The position numbers and the translations under genes are program-made. Below the pieces are notes generated by a model. The model saw only the letters and a program-made list of their open reading frames with translations. It was not told the DNA's origin and searched no databases. A stretch of DNA of 64,000 nucleotides, from the NCBI GenBank assembly GCA_018857735.1, contig JABMCL010000211.1:160001-224000 (forward strand), in the 5' to 3' direction. This DNA is from Alviniconcha marisindica. Taxonomy: Eukaryota > Mollusca > Gastropoda > Provannidae. Position 1 is the stretch's first letter. Each line of letters opens with the position of its first letter. Of the stretch, positions 13,016 to 30,371 are shown piece after piece.

Positions 13016-16000
13016 AGACATGCACATTTACCCCCACATGCACCCACAAGCAGCCATACACAACATTGATTCCAGTTCATCACCAGCTGCTGCAGATGAT
13101 CAGCCCTGTCCACGCAGCAGCCTTACTGACTGAAGATTCTGAGGCTCAGAAAAAAGATAGGGATCTGGTGGGGGTGGGGGAGGAGGGTGGTCAGTCCAGT
13201 CTGTACAATAAACGAAGATTCCAGGGTCTGAAAGCCACACAGTCTGTTATCACTTAACTGTCTTTAACATTGATTCAGCTGACATGCCTGCTACAAAGAC
13301 TGTCAGCTGTTCCTGGTGACCCTTGAATGATTATTATGACTTTAGCAACCTCCACTGTTGTGAGCAAAGAGTACTATTTTCTGCACCTCCCTATTTTCTT
13401 TCTGTTGATTCTCCCTCCATTGATGCATGCAGGTGCGGCCACTTGGCTGTAAAGATTGCTTGGATTACATTCGTCATGGAGACCCCTGCTATCTTTCCTA
13501 TGCCGCATCAGACATCATTCGGATTAGTCAGCATGGTAGGTACAGGATTGACTTGCAGTGTACATAGCCAGTACAAAGTCATGCTGAAGATACGTTCATC
13601 ATTTTGGAAGTGGTACATTTGAATTGCTCAGCACAATAAGAACATCAAAGTCATGGGGTGAAGTTGATAGTAAAGATTATAATATTAATGACATTACTAT
13701 TCTAAACATTTTATGTGTGTGTGCAATTATTTTTTTTAAAAGTCAGACCATGTTTGCAGCATGGTTGGCGAGTGTAGGTTTGTGTATATTTTGCTAATGA
13801 AGTACAGCAAATATATTCATGACTGGATGTGTATGGGTAAGAGTACTAAAACAATTTTGCAATAAAGGTACAGTAGTTATGTCCATTGTGGCCTTGACAG
13901 TTATTCTTTCCAATGCTCCTCCGATTTGAATAAAACTGCAAAACAACCACAGACAAGTCACAAAGAATGAAAGATTTACCATAAATTCCAAATGCTTTCA
14001 GAGTGTATGAGATATATCTTTACACTGTTTACTGCAGTCAATTTTCCCTCAGAATGCAGCAGACTATTGACCTATTGGCAAGTAGTGTACTTCCAGTTCC
14101 ACAGACTTATAGTTCACAAGCATTGACAGGAAGTAGAATGGATAGTCTGTTGCGTGTGAGTGCTTCAAGTTGTGAACAGTTGTTCTGCCCCTGTCCATGT
14201 TGCCCAGAATTGTCCAACTGCTAACCTTCTCTCTCAGCATTCCACTGAAGAGATGGATGAATGCTCTTATTTCCTTTGTCAAACTGGAGGTCAAGATGTT
14301 GCATCTTGCTAACTGTGAAGCCCTACCCTGAGTAGAAAGAGAAGGATAAGCACAAAGCTGGCTCTTCCAGCTTTACATTTGCTGACACAGCTTGCTGTCT
14401 TGGCATACAAATACAAATGTCTTCAGTTAAACAGACCTTTCATCAACAATGGTGTATTAAACTGCTGTGTTTGATTGGCAGATCTCATTATTTACAGCTG
14501 AGGTAAAGTTTCTACAGCACAAAGACAGGGTTTTTCCTCACAGCAAAAGCACCCTCACTTAAGGCTTTGCAGATGTTTGTGTAAATTATGTTGCGTGTTG
14601 GTGGGTTTTTCCCCAGCAAGTGCAGTTCAAGATCAGCCACAAGTGGTACATAAGGGCTCTCTAGCTTCATCTTCATCTTCATCATATTCTGCGGGCATCT
14701 TGACTTCGGGTATTTTGTGAGTGTTCTGTTCTCTGCCTCAGTCTGTCTGTCTCTCTCTGTGTGCATGTGTGCACATGTTTGTGGTTGAGCTGTCTAGGAG
14801 TGTGCGTGAATATCATTGTGTGGCTTACCTCTGTGTTGTTGTGTGTGTGTATGTGTGCTTGATTGCACACACCATTGTGCATTGGAAGTAATGAGAAAGA
14901 TGTTGAATGAAGCGTTGCGTTGTTTATATAATTAGTAGGATTTCACTATGCTCTCGGTTCTGTGTATATTTTTGTTGAACCTGTTGCTTTTGTATTACGT
15001 GGTTTGGGCTCATATTAGGTGTAAGCACTTTATAAATACTCTTTTACATTATGTTATATGCCTGCCTATCATCACAAGAATTAATGCCATCATTGCTTGG
15101 CAGTAGATGCTCCATGTCCTGAATGGTGGGGATAGCTCAGTGGTAGAGTACTGGACTCGTGATTGAAAGGTCACGGGTTTGAGTCCCAGCAGGAGCAGCA
15201 AGAGAACATGCTTCTCCAGGGTCAACTTTCTGTTCCATCCATGTGTAACCACAGTAGCACGTAAAAGATAGCGGTCATTCTGCAAGTGGTGGGTTACAGC
15301 TAAACACACATGTACACTACGTATGTGGCTTCAAATGAAGTGATGCTGTAAACTGGTGCATGGTTGTATGGTGTACACAGAACATGCACCAAGACAGCAG
15401 CAGTTTCACATGGCACCAGCCATGTAACAATCAAATAGGACAATAAGTACACCACTGCAGTGGATATTCAAAGCATGCTGTAAAAAGCTACAGTCACTGA
15501 TTAAAAATCACATGGGACAAGTGCACAGTGAGTCTGCTTGAGAGGAGAGAATGGCACCATATAAAAGCAATCAGTTAATTAACAGAAATGAATGAAGTCA
15601 AGGTAGAGCTTCAGAGGTAGCCAGCAAGTTGCAACACCTCAGTGTCTAGTTTCACAAACAGAATGAAAGCAGTCATGTTCTCTTCACTGGAATACCAGAT
15701 CACACATGCAGTCATAATCTTCACCACATAAACTCTTCCAAAGCACGAACCATTTGTGATAGTTGCTTTGCCCACCAGTCTGTCTGCTGGAGTGTTTGCC
15801 TTGACTTCAGCATGCCCAAGACAGTACAGCCACACGAGTTGTTGAAGGTGACCAGCAAACAGTGATTAACACATGCCAGCCTCACTTCCCATTCCATTTT
15901 AAGTTTAGCTGTGAAAATATTTGTTGCATGTACAGTCTCAGTGTATTGCAGTAAAGGTGGGGCGTGGTCACCAATGAGATCAATCTGACTGTGCATCAGC

Positions 16001-16041
16001 ATCCTTTCATGAATTGCTCACTTAGACTGGTCTCTTTTTTT

Positions 16042-16082
<41 letters not shown>

Positions 16083-18862
16083 ACCTTCAGAATCAGCAAG
16101 AACAACAACTACAATGACATCATCCCCAGGCCTGCTGCCTTTGCCCGACCGTATGGCGCTGACCACTCGTACATTGCAGTTTATCGTGGGGAGCGGTGTT
16201 CTGATTGCTGCCACCATTGTGGTTGTCCTGTTGTGTCTTCTAGGTAACTAGCATGGATAACTCCATCTCTCTCCTTCTCTCTTTCCATCCCCATGTCCTG
16301 TCTGTGTCAGGTTCAGCCTCTCTCTCTCTTTCTCTCTTTGCATCCCCATGTCCTGTCTGTGTCAGGTTCAGACTCTCTCTCCTTCTCTCTTTGCATCCCC
16401 ATGTCCTGTCTGTGTCAGGTTCAGCCTCTCTCTCTTTCTCTCTTTGCATCCCCATGTCCTGTCTGTGTCAGGTTCAGCCTCTCTGTCTTTCTCTCTTTGC
16501 ATCCCCATGTCCTGTCTGTCAGGTTCAGCCTCTCTGTCTTTCTCTCTTTGCATCCCCATGTCCTGTCTGTGTCAGGTTCAGCCTCTCTGTCTTTCTCTCT
16601 TTGCATCCCCATATCCTGTCTGTGTCAGGTTCAGCCTGACCTTTGTTTCCATCCCCATGTCCTGTCTGTGTCAGGTTCAGCCTGACCTTTGTTTCCATCC
16701 CCATGTCCTGTCTGTGTCAGGTTCAGCCTGACCTTTGTTTCCATCCCCATGTCCTGTCTGTGTCAGGTTCAGCCTGACCTTTGTTTCCATCCCCATGTCC
16801 TGTCTGTGTCAGGTTCAGCCTGACCTTTGTTTCCATCCCCATGTCCTGTCTGTGTCAGGTTCAGCTTCTACTGCCTTGTCTCATTCACACACACACATAC
16901 TGGTGCATGCATACACCCCCCTCCCACATCCACACTAGCACATGCATACCCCCCCACCCCCACCCAGACAAGTTTTGTGTCCACTGTTTAATTAGTTATT
17001 TTTCTTATATGTTTTTATTCTGATGTAATCATCAATACTATATAATCATTTCTAAATAGTTAATTCGTAAACATGATGACTGTAATGACAACTGGCACAC
17101 ATATATATATTACTGCTGATGGAAGCATTTAGTTTTAGAGACAAAGAACCTTTTTTTCTTCTTCTTTTTCTTTTTTTAACTGCATTGATAATGGATTGGT
17201 TTAAATTAATTCTGACATTCCTTTGATATCAGAAGAAAAAAGATAGTATTCAAAACTCAGTTAGGTGAACAAACCCACTGCTAAGTTTGTGACTAGACAC
17301 ATCAGTTAATTTTGTTCACAAAGCTGTTCTTCAATTTTGATGGCTGTGTTTTAGGTAAATGCTGCCAAAGGAAGCCTGATGAACACTGCCAAGACTCAAA
17401 CTTAGACACTGAGATGACTGGACACCTGCTGCACACTGAGCTACAACAATACTCTGCCAGCGATCTTCACCATCATCTGCCAACCCACAATGAATACCTA
17501 ATGAATGCTTCTGTCAGTCCTCATTCGAACCATACACACTGCACTGAGAATGACTCCAACAGTTTCTGCAATGGCCATGCAGTAAGAAACAACACCCAAG
17601 TGAAATCACTCCTGTCTGATTCATCAGCATCAGCAAAGAAATTGATTTTTTTAGTCTATGAAAAGGAAAGCGATAGCGGTTTTAGAGAAATTCTGGGTAA
17701 CTTTGCTGACGTCATGAGGGGTTTGTCAGGCATAGATGTTACAGTCAAACTGGATTTTGAATGTCAAGAGGAAAACCAGAGGGATGTCAAAGCCTGGGCA
17801 GAGGGCACCCTGAAACTTTGTACCAATGTTGTCATTGTGCTTTCTGAAAGTTTCAAGGAGATCTGCAGGTCCTACCTGGGCTCCAAGGCTATGGAAGTGG
17901 GTAGTTGCTCTGCATACAGGGACATTGCGCCACTGGTCATGGAGCGTCTGATGTATGAAGAGGGCTTTGGTCACGCCATCTTTGTTCATTTTGGACTGGA
18001 GGAAGCAGAGCAAGTCTATGGAGAGTTGCTAGAGTTGTACCTTTCTCCCCATAGGTACCTTTTGCAGGGTGAACCGTCACCTGACCTTGCCGGTGGTCAG
18101 CCAGCATCAACACCAGCTCTTCCTCTTCATGCTAGAAGCACTCCTGCTTCCTCTCCTGGTTGTGCGGTTGTCTTCACTGCTCAGTCTGGCTCTGCTGTTC
18201 ATCATGCCTCTACATTTTCTTCAGCAGCTCTTTCCAGTGCCCTGACTGGCAGTGACTGTTCACCAGGACCTTACCCTGGCCAGTCACCCCCTCCTTATTC
18301 TAGGGATGATGATGGCAGTGGAGTGGCTGGCGCAGTCTTTCGACATAGTTATGAGGTAGCTTCTGGCCACGAGCATTGTATCCCCTCTCGAGGACGCCAT
18401 CAGTCTGCACCTGCAGGGTCAGCACTCTGTCCACCCCCCTATGAAGCAGCATGTTCCAGTTCATCACCATATTCTGCTTCCTCTCAAACCGCAAAACATC
18501 CTCCCCATCCTCCTCCTGTTAACATAAGTTTTAATGTTCCTAACTCAGCTGATGTTCAGTCATATATTGGCTCTCACCATCGGCCTTCCTATCCAGCTGA
18601 CCTTTGTGCACCATTGCCCAACAGAGGTCAAGGACCCAAACTGATTCGGTTGATGAGGGAACAAGACTTGAAGGTCTTCCTTCAAGAGCTGGGTCTGGGC
18701 GAACGAAGTATCGATGAGGCTGCTCGAGGCAGGCATGCCCAAGCTTTGTTCCACAACATTGAGAAACGATTCAACGATTGGAACCCACAAGAGCCAGTGC
18801 AGCACTCCTGTTGTTCCAGCCTTGCTGGGTCACATACTAACCTTAGCAATGCATCACTGTGA
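2273..18862 (+). CDS. IL-17-receptor-like SEFIR transmembrane receptor (5' end missing)
   Basis: Single-pass receptor expected to bind a cytokine-like ligand outside the cell and signal through a cytoplasmic SEFIR domain to adaptor proteins (family knowledge). Exons by eye: 2273-2484, 3876-3929, 5720-5786, 6241-6452, 8113-8166, 9364-9433, 11715-11935, 12871-12930, 13433-13535, 16091-16243, 17355-18862. All junctions keep frame and give about 903 codons. The ectodomain is three homologous FnIII-like modules, then a hydrophobic exon, then one large 3' exon with the SEFIR domain and a proline/serine-rich tail. All introns have GT donors except the one after 5786, which needs a GC donor. The signal peptide exon was not found. 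Introns carry LINE pieces, a SINE and several minisatellites. Assignment to a particular IL17R subtype is not possible; the symbol is left empty. Confidence 0.82.
2498..2797. repeat. Long GT microsatellite
   Basis: About 300 bp of interrupted TG dinucleotides, starting some 13 bp after the donor of exon A1 at 2484. Long cysteine/valine and histidine/threonine open frames across it are artefacts of the repeat. A run of G follows at about 2814-2830. Confidence 0.95.
4987..5396 (+). pseudogene. LINE 3' fragment: ORF2 C-terminus plus tail
   Basis: Frame 5002-5184 reads LYERRVVRKARVIVDD, then ELLPSGRRF near its end, a pattern I associate with the C-terminus of non-LTR retrotransposon polymerases. 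It is followed by about 210 bp of AT-rich 3' sequence ending in CTGATGAGATAATAAAGTAA and TCTTGAATCTTG, the usual form of such an element's 3' end. A second copy of this tail lies inverted at about 59940-60000. The fragment is 5'-truncated and lies in the intron between exons B1 and C1 of the receptor gene. Confidence 0.6.
5405..5719 (+). repeat. Minisatellite made of the exon C1 splice acceptor
   Basis: Units of about 30-40 bp share TTTGTTTCTGATGGCAG followed by AGAATA(C/T)TGTA. The acceptor core TGATGGCAG ends at 5469, 5504, 5574, 5604, 5644, 5684 and finally 5719, where exon C1 starts; one further copy near 5531 has GGCAAGG and a degenerate one lies near 5413. The real 3' splice site is thus the last unit of the array. 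Confidence 0.9.
6490..6970. repeat. Minisatellite, unit about 41 bp, after exon A2
   Basis: About eleven units of the form TTCCACTAGAACTTGGGG followed by GGTTATGTGGTGATGTTTTTG. The first degenerate unit begins about 40 bp downstream of the exon A2 donor at 6453. Most units keep CACTAGAAC. It includes a G run near 6649-6661. No exon sequence is included, unlike the junction arrays elsewhere in the window. Confidence 0.9.
8395..8560 (-). repeat. Dispersed repeat, copy 1 (inverted)
   Basis: On the minus strand this resembles 43390-43530 and 47590-47740: an AAAGGGGTTTACCCC-like core, then GAGTTCTTTTTAAC and ATGTTTGGATC. Its plus-strand left end, ACTGCTAGCATTCTAAAACA, also matches sequence at about 43230-43250. 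A CT microsatellite follows at about 8767-8792. It looks like a short interspersed or fold-back element; its class is unknown. Confidence 0.55.
9467..10085 (+). pseudogene. Degenerate LINE (CR1/L2-like) ORF2 end and 3' tail
   Basis: Translation with stops gives DYCSLAF, NAAKGKSDHVTSLLEKLHW, LPVEAHIHYKIATLALL and, further on, SPYLSELLHTYQPS, TLFQQLCSFPSLLAFKKNLK. This follows the usual order at the C-terminus of CR1/L2-type ORF2 proteins (LDYCNSLL..., LHWLPV..RI.FKI, YL..L...Y.P, FK..LKT). Several in-frame stops make it dead. The sequence after it, through AGGGCTTTGAGCTAAG near 10026, resembles the 3' tail of such elements. It lies in the receptor intron between exons C2 and A3. Confidence 0.75.
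10395..10617. repeat. Minisatellite, about four units of 55-60 bp
   Basis: Each unit carries GTGCTGTCAGTGTTTTCAAG, then TGTTTGATGCAAGACTGACT and a copy of TTGGCATAAT. It lies in the receptor intron between exons C2 and A3. Confidence 0.85.
10782..11065 (-). mobile_element. Inverted LINE/SINE 3' tail, copy 1
   Basis: The start ACAATATATTTTATTCATCC followed by CAGTGGAAAGTTAAAG resembles, in reverse complement, the common retroelement ending GGGATTAATAAAGTATATTG. The next 200 bp share blocks with the copy at 24446-24690: cACACGCAC-type spacer, CTCTCAATCTGC, CAAACCCAAA, AAATACTCTCAAAT. Both copies are inverted relative to the window. No coding remains were seen. Confidence 0.55.
11715..13535 (+). 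other. Receptor ectodomain module 3 (exons A3, B3, C3)
   Basis: Exon A3 (11715-11935, phase 1 in, 0 out) has RPECSFWHPSVNA and KIEVALERNSSM, matching the A1/A2 layout. The acceptor is taken at TGATCAG (11714) because upstream sequence in this frame has a stop at 11708-11710. Exon B3 (12871-12930) reads KQTNTSFNISANSDYTYQAL, a divergent version of B1/B2 with a possible N-glycosylation site (NIS). Exon C3 (13433-13535) begins VRPLGCKDCLDYIRHG and is longer than C1/C2. Phases 1-0, 0-0, 0-1 are the same as in modules 1 and 2. This is the membrane-proximal and most divergent module. Confidence 0.8.
15126..15320 (+). mobile_element. tRNA-derived SINE
   Basis: GATAGCTCAGTGGTAGAGTA is a good A box and GGTCACGGGTTTGAGTCCC a B box with T-arm, so the head derives from a tRNA. 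The 5' and 3' acceptor halves do not pair and the sequence runs on into an unrelated body (AGCACGTAAAAGATAGC region), so it is not a functional tRNA gene. It lies in the receptor intron before the transmembrane exon. The right end is approximate. Confidence 0.7.
16091..16243 (+). other. Receptor transmembrane exon
   Basis: Phase 1 in and phase 1 out, 153 bp. It encodes a threonine/serine-rich stalk (ESARTTTTMTSSPG), then a hydrophobic segment of about 22 residues containing GVLIAATIVVVLLCLL, which fits one membrane span. It joins in frame to GKCCQRK in the last exon, giving a cysteine- and basic-rich juxtamembrane start typical of the cytoplasmic side. Confidence 0.85.
16253..16866. repeat. 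Minisatellite of 53-bp and 46-bp units after the TM exon
   Basis: It begins about 10 bp after the donor at 16244. About 12 units share CATCCCCATGTCCTGTCTGT followed by GTCAGGTTCAGCC. The first half has CTCTCTCTTTCTCTCTTTG spacers (53 bp); from about 16637 the spacer is TGACCTTTGTTTC (46 bp). Every unit ends in a pyrimidine tract with CAG, so it is acceptor-like. Open frames here are repeat artefacts. Confidence 0.9.
17355..18862 (+). other. Receptor 3' coding exon with SEFIR domain
   Basis: Phase 1 in; stop TGA at 18860-18862. A juxtamembrane region of about 90 residues comes first. From about 17637 a SEFIR-like domain starts with KKLIFLVYEKESDSGFREIL, continues with VTVKLDFECQEEN, AWAEGTLKLCTNVVIVLSES and ends near LELYLSPHRYLL at about 18064. 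That order (strand-A hydrophobics, acidic D strand, W-x-x-x-L-x-x-x-x-x-V-I-V-x-S) is the SEFIR/TIR-like fold of IL-17 receptors and CIKS. A Pro/Ser/His-rich tail with two PPPY-like motifs (SPPPYSR, CPPPYEA; candidate WW-domain ligands) follows, then a charged helix-like end (KLIRLMREQDLKVFLQELGL). One exon holds the whole cytoplasmic part. Confidence 0.82.
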
Positions 18863-21220
18863 GCAGAACTGATGGAGCCAGTAATCAGTGCATGCGTTAA
18901 TTCTCATGCAGGCAAAATTCCTTCAAAAGAGACCAATAAGTATTAGCAACAGACTTTTATGTCTGGTTGTAAACAAGAATTAATATTTGGTCAGTTAAAC
19001 CAAGCAAAAAACACTGGGTTTTTTTTTCACCGTTACTGTTACATGTATTGTCATTTTCCTCAAACAACCCAAAGTGCATATGCACCCTTTTCTTCTAAAT
19101 AGGGAAGCAAAATGAGGCCAAACAATCACTTCATTGTTCAATGATAATTGAGTTCAAACTGTCCAAAGTTTTCATATCATTTTATGTAATACACACTGAA
19201 TCAGAATGGCACACAGGAAAACATGTAGAGAAAGATTTGCATCATGTAACTTAGTTGTTATGCTGAAGAAATGGCCAGAAAACCAAATGTTTGGAACCGT
19301 TTAAAAAAAATTAAATTAAAGTCTTAAAAATGTAACTACGTTCTGTCGGAGCATTTCAAACAAGCTTGCATTAGGCCAAGGGGTCTGGCTGCCCTCCACA
19401 TGAAAGTGATTAGTGATTTAGGGCTGGCTGCTGCACTCTTGTGAGTCCTCATCCAGAACCGATTCAGTAATGGACTTTCTGGCTGTTTTTTGCCCATGTC
19501 GGTGGCATGCTGTTGCCCTGCTTCCTGCTGCAACAAGCAACTGAACCCATCCCATCCCTCCTTGCTTCTCTCATACATTGCTGCATTGCACCCTGGCCAT
19601 ATGACAGGGTTGGGTTACTGAAGGTAGAAACATGACAGACCCCTCTGATTCTGAGAACCCAAAGCTATCAAAACTGCCTTATTTTATTTATGCTTGCCCC
19701 CCAAATCAGGTTCCCAAGTCTCTATTCATCTTGTCTCTCGAGTTGATCTTGTACTTGTCAGCAAGTCTTTACTGTACATACTTAATTTGTATTTAAGTCG
19801 GCTGTTGCCTGGCCTGGTGTGATGGTCATTTTGAACACTTGTGCCTATAAAATCCCTGTGGTGTGCACAGATCAGTGCCCAGTAGGATGTGAGACTTTTT
19901 TGTGCATTTCTGTTGTAGTGTTTCAGTCATGTAGCCCTTGCACTCTTATAGTCTTTTGATACCTGTGCGCAAAAATCATCTGTGCATTCCACGATTATAT
20001 GATTATCAATGCGGTGGTTGCCAGAGCATGTAAATTGGTTTGAGTAGACTGTGAGTGACTGTCAGATGATTTGTCAAATTGTTGCTCCACAAACTGGAAT
20101 TTGCTCACATTTGCAAGTCTCGTCTTAAACAAATGCTATCACAATGAAATGTTAATGTTTAAATATGTGTGTGTGCACTGGTATATTTTACAGCTCCATG
20201 CAGTACGAGAAATCCTGCAAGTGTGATTCTGATATGTATTACGCATTTCATGAGATTTGATGTATTACAATTGTATGTAACAAACTAGAATTGTGTTCGA
20301 CACTAGGGTCATGTAACATTTTAAAAGGACAGACATTTGTCACAGCAATACCTGGTAGGAACAAAATCTTCATCGACAATAACACCCCATTGATTTAAAG
20401 AGAAATGCAGAAAGGCTCCAGCCATCATTGCATACCCCTTGCACAGCGGGTACCTGGTGCAGCACTTAAGTGTCCCCTCCAATAAGAGTCTGCGCAGTCA
20501 GCAATTCTTTCTTCTTTGCCCAAGGTCAGGATCTTTCTTTCCAATGATGTCTTCCTGCTACATTGATCTTCAGCCAACCCTCTTCAGCCCTGAAGTGACC
20601 CATCAACAGAAAATCTAGTTAGTGTTACTTGTGAGTGGTTCTCATTTGTGGTTTGATTTTGCCCAGCTTGAAAAACGTATACTCGAGGTGCTGACCCATT
20701 GCATCTTTTTTTTTAGTCATTTTTTTATATTGAATGTAAGCTGTCATACGTAATGTTCTGCCCAGGTAATTGTAACTTAGGTGTACTTAGTCGACGGTCA
20801 GCTGTCTTGCTTTGAGTCAACCATTAAAAGATATCTATTTGCCCTTGCACACCATCTGAAGATAAAGATTTGAGGTGTTACCTGATAAAACAGTCCATCT
20901 CTTTATTGTCTGTCAAAAAGTAGATAGACCACTCTAGTAGGTACTCCAATTATTAAAACAAATTCAGAGGACTTCAGAGTGTGTTCAGCTAATGCTTATG
21001 TCTATTTTAACACAGGTGTTCACCTGATGCGCATGTATAGTAACTTGGTGTTTTACGCTGTCGACCACTACCGTTATGGCAAGGGCTGTGTATATATATA
21101 TATATTGCAACACCTAAATGGGTTGAACCGTTTTGTACATAGTTACCTGGCCTCCTTTTGCCTCAGGCAACACTGCATTTGTTTTTTTTGTGATTATTGC
21201 CTTGTAATTGACTGATGTGT

Positions 21221-21610
21221 GGCATCATATTTTTTTGTTGCTGTTATGGATGCATAAAAATGGGCCTTGTTTACTCATGCACATTTAATCAATACTGACC
21301 CAACGATGCCAAACTGATAAAACTTGTTTTCCTGTTCTGAGCTGGCTCCTTTGCCTTTTATCAATAGAATTTCCATTAAGTTTAGACAGTGGGTTTTGTT
21401 AGCAATGCCTGGTCTGATATGGCATCATATTTTCTGTTTCTGCTTAGGATGCATGAAAGTGGGCCTTGTTCACACATGCACATTTAATATCTGACCCAAT
21501 GATGCCAAACTGCTGAAAAAAATATTTAAAAAATGTTGTTTTCCTGTTCTAAGCTGGCTCCTTTGCCTTTTTTCAAAAGAATTTCCAATGGGTTTTAAAT
21601 TTAGAAAGTG
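21221..21610. repeat. Tandem duplication of about 195 bp
   Basis: Two diverged copies, about 21221-21400 and 21420-21610, share GGCATCATATTTT, GGATGCAT(A/G)AAA, GGGCCTTGTT, CATGCACATTTAAT, GATGCCAAACTG and CTGGCTCCTTTGCCTTTT in the same order. The presumed 3' UTR context and indel divergence suggest an old local duplication. Confidence 0.8.
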
Positions 21611-22730
21611 GAAAAAAACGTTTTGAGATACCTGGTCACTAGAATTGGATGTATAAAACAGTCAAATGTCACTCAGCTGTCCCAGTGGTTACATTCTATC
21701 TCATTCATAAGGCAATGTGACTATGCACCTCTGATGCCAAGCTTTCAAGGGATGGTGTTGTGCAAGCCATGACTTTTAAGGCACCTTTTGTGCATCCAGT
21801 CCCACTATTTGTCACTCACAAAACAAAACCCTAAAACTTGGCATGAAACCAACAGGGCATTTTTAAACAAAATACCTATAAGAAGTTTGACCTCTTCCGA
21901 CTGAAAAAAGTGATGCAAGTGAACAGTTCACAATGTGGAGGAACTGATGTCAGCAGCATGAAACCACCAGTCAAGTTTTACCCTTTACAGTATTACTTAA
22001 CATTCCAGCCAAGTTCAGTTTTTATCTTTGCCCATCAGTGCTGTAGAGTGTATCACATACCAAATAATCCTAACAGGTTGTTAAATTTTACCATGTAATC
22101 TTGAAAACTTTAGGGCAGCAATTTTTAATTCAGCATCAATTCCCATTTTTGAAGAACATCCTCTACTAAGCCACTACTCTAGGACCATGTAACACGTCAC
22201 TTTGTGACCCTGCCTTTCAAAATGAGTCTGATACTCGGCCACTTTCTCATTGTGGCTTATTTTCAAAGGGAGCCTCCATTTAGCAGATTTTTTTGTTTTC
22301 AGCAGATTCAGATTGCTGTCTTTTTTGGATCAGAAATGATACCCATTATGCACAAAGAATGCTTTTAAATGTCATTAAAATGCGTTTTAAACATGCACCT
22401 GCTTGTTGCTAAGGACTGCATGATGAAAACTTGCAGATTTCTCAGGAGATGCTATGGTGGTTTGACTTCAGTTGGTTCAAATCACTTCAACAAGACCAGT
22501 AAACTGATTTAGATAATTTCTGCAACATTTTAAAGGGAATTTTGTGCCCTCTACTTTGGTATCAGTGTCTCAAAATGACCCAAAAAATATGAATGCCACT
22601 CGTTTCAGAAGGATCACACACATTCATTGCAAAAATTGTTGTGCCATGCCAATTGTGTTCAGTTACTTTCATCAAACTCTGCTGCCATCCCATTATGGTT
22701 GGTTGAGCAGTAGTTTGCCAACACTTTTGA

Positions 22731-22736
22731 AATAAA
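22731..22736 (+). terminator. Candidate poly(A) signal of the receptor gene
   Basis: AATAAA, the last good hexamer before the convergent RPS23 gene. The distance from the stop (about 3.9 kb) is long, so earlier variant signals may also be used. Confidence 0.35.
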
Positions 22737-23014
22737 AAAGAAATTTCTCATCTCTTACAGTTTTAGTGTCTTAACACCTGCAGTAGCTTTTTTTTTTTTT
22801 TAAACTACTGCTTCAGTCAGTCATGAAGCAGAAGTGTCCTGATCTACACATGCAAAAGTGTGCATGTCAAGCATTCAAATTTAAATTCTAGTCATGCCAA
22901 AACCTGACCTATGTCTGTAAGAGTTTGCTTCTAACAATCATAAACATTCAATCCTCCATTCATGCAAACACTACATATACACACACGTACACAGACAAAT
23001 TGCCTTCACTTTTT

Positions 23015-23020
23015 TTTAAT
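23015..23020 (-). terminator. Candidate poly(A) signal of RPS23
   Basis: ATTAAA on the minus strand, 24 bp after the RPS23 stop codon. A very short 3' UTR is normal for ribosomal protein genes. Confidence 0.5.
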
Positions 23021-23043
23021 CACACAGACAGCGTGGATTGCAT

Positions 23044-30275
<7,232 letters not shown>

Positions 30276-30288
30276 GATGGCGTTTTGT

Positions 30289-30296
30289 GAAGAAAG
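30289..30296 (-). promoter_or_regulatory. TOP-like pyrimidine tract for RPS23
   Basis: On the minus strand CTTTCTTC lies about 14 bp before the RPS23 ATG. Ribosomal protein mRNAs normally start with C plus a run of pyrimidines (5' TOP) that couples translation to TOR signalling. This is the nearest suitable tract; the actual cap site is not known. Confidence 0.4.
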
Positions 30297-30361
30297 AATC
30301 TCTCGAGAGTCTGCGAGACGGAAATTCACGAACGAGACGGAAGTAGTCTGTCGAATGACTG

Positions 30362-30371
30362 AGCACGTGAC
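30362..30371 (+). promoter_or_regulatory. CLEAR-like E-box (TFEB/MITF site)
   Basis: AGCACGTGAC matches 9 of 10 positions of the CLEAR consensus GTCACGTGAC, which drives lysosomal and V-ATPase genes. It ends 8 bp before the first ATP6AP1 ATG, so it may lie at or just after the start site of transcription. Confidence 0.5.

Larger units (their letters stand above)
18863..22755 (+). other. Receptor 3' UTR and intergenic sequence
   Basis: AT-rich sequence without a convincing exon on either strand. It may be one long 3' UTR ending at the AATAAA at 22731. A local tandem duplication is present at 21221-21610 and a short TA repeat at about 21091-21105. Small open frames here have no recognisable protein features. 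Confidence 0.5.

Noticed and set aside
15126..15200. Functional tRNA gene
   Set aside because: A and B boxes are present but the acceptor halves do not pair and the sequence continues as a SINE body. The same holds for 39900-40090, 42436-42510 and 59622-59700.
16240..17023. Several overlapping ORFs of 60-130 codons
   Set aside because: Translations of the 53/46-bp minisatellite.
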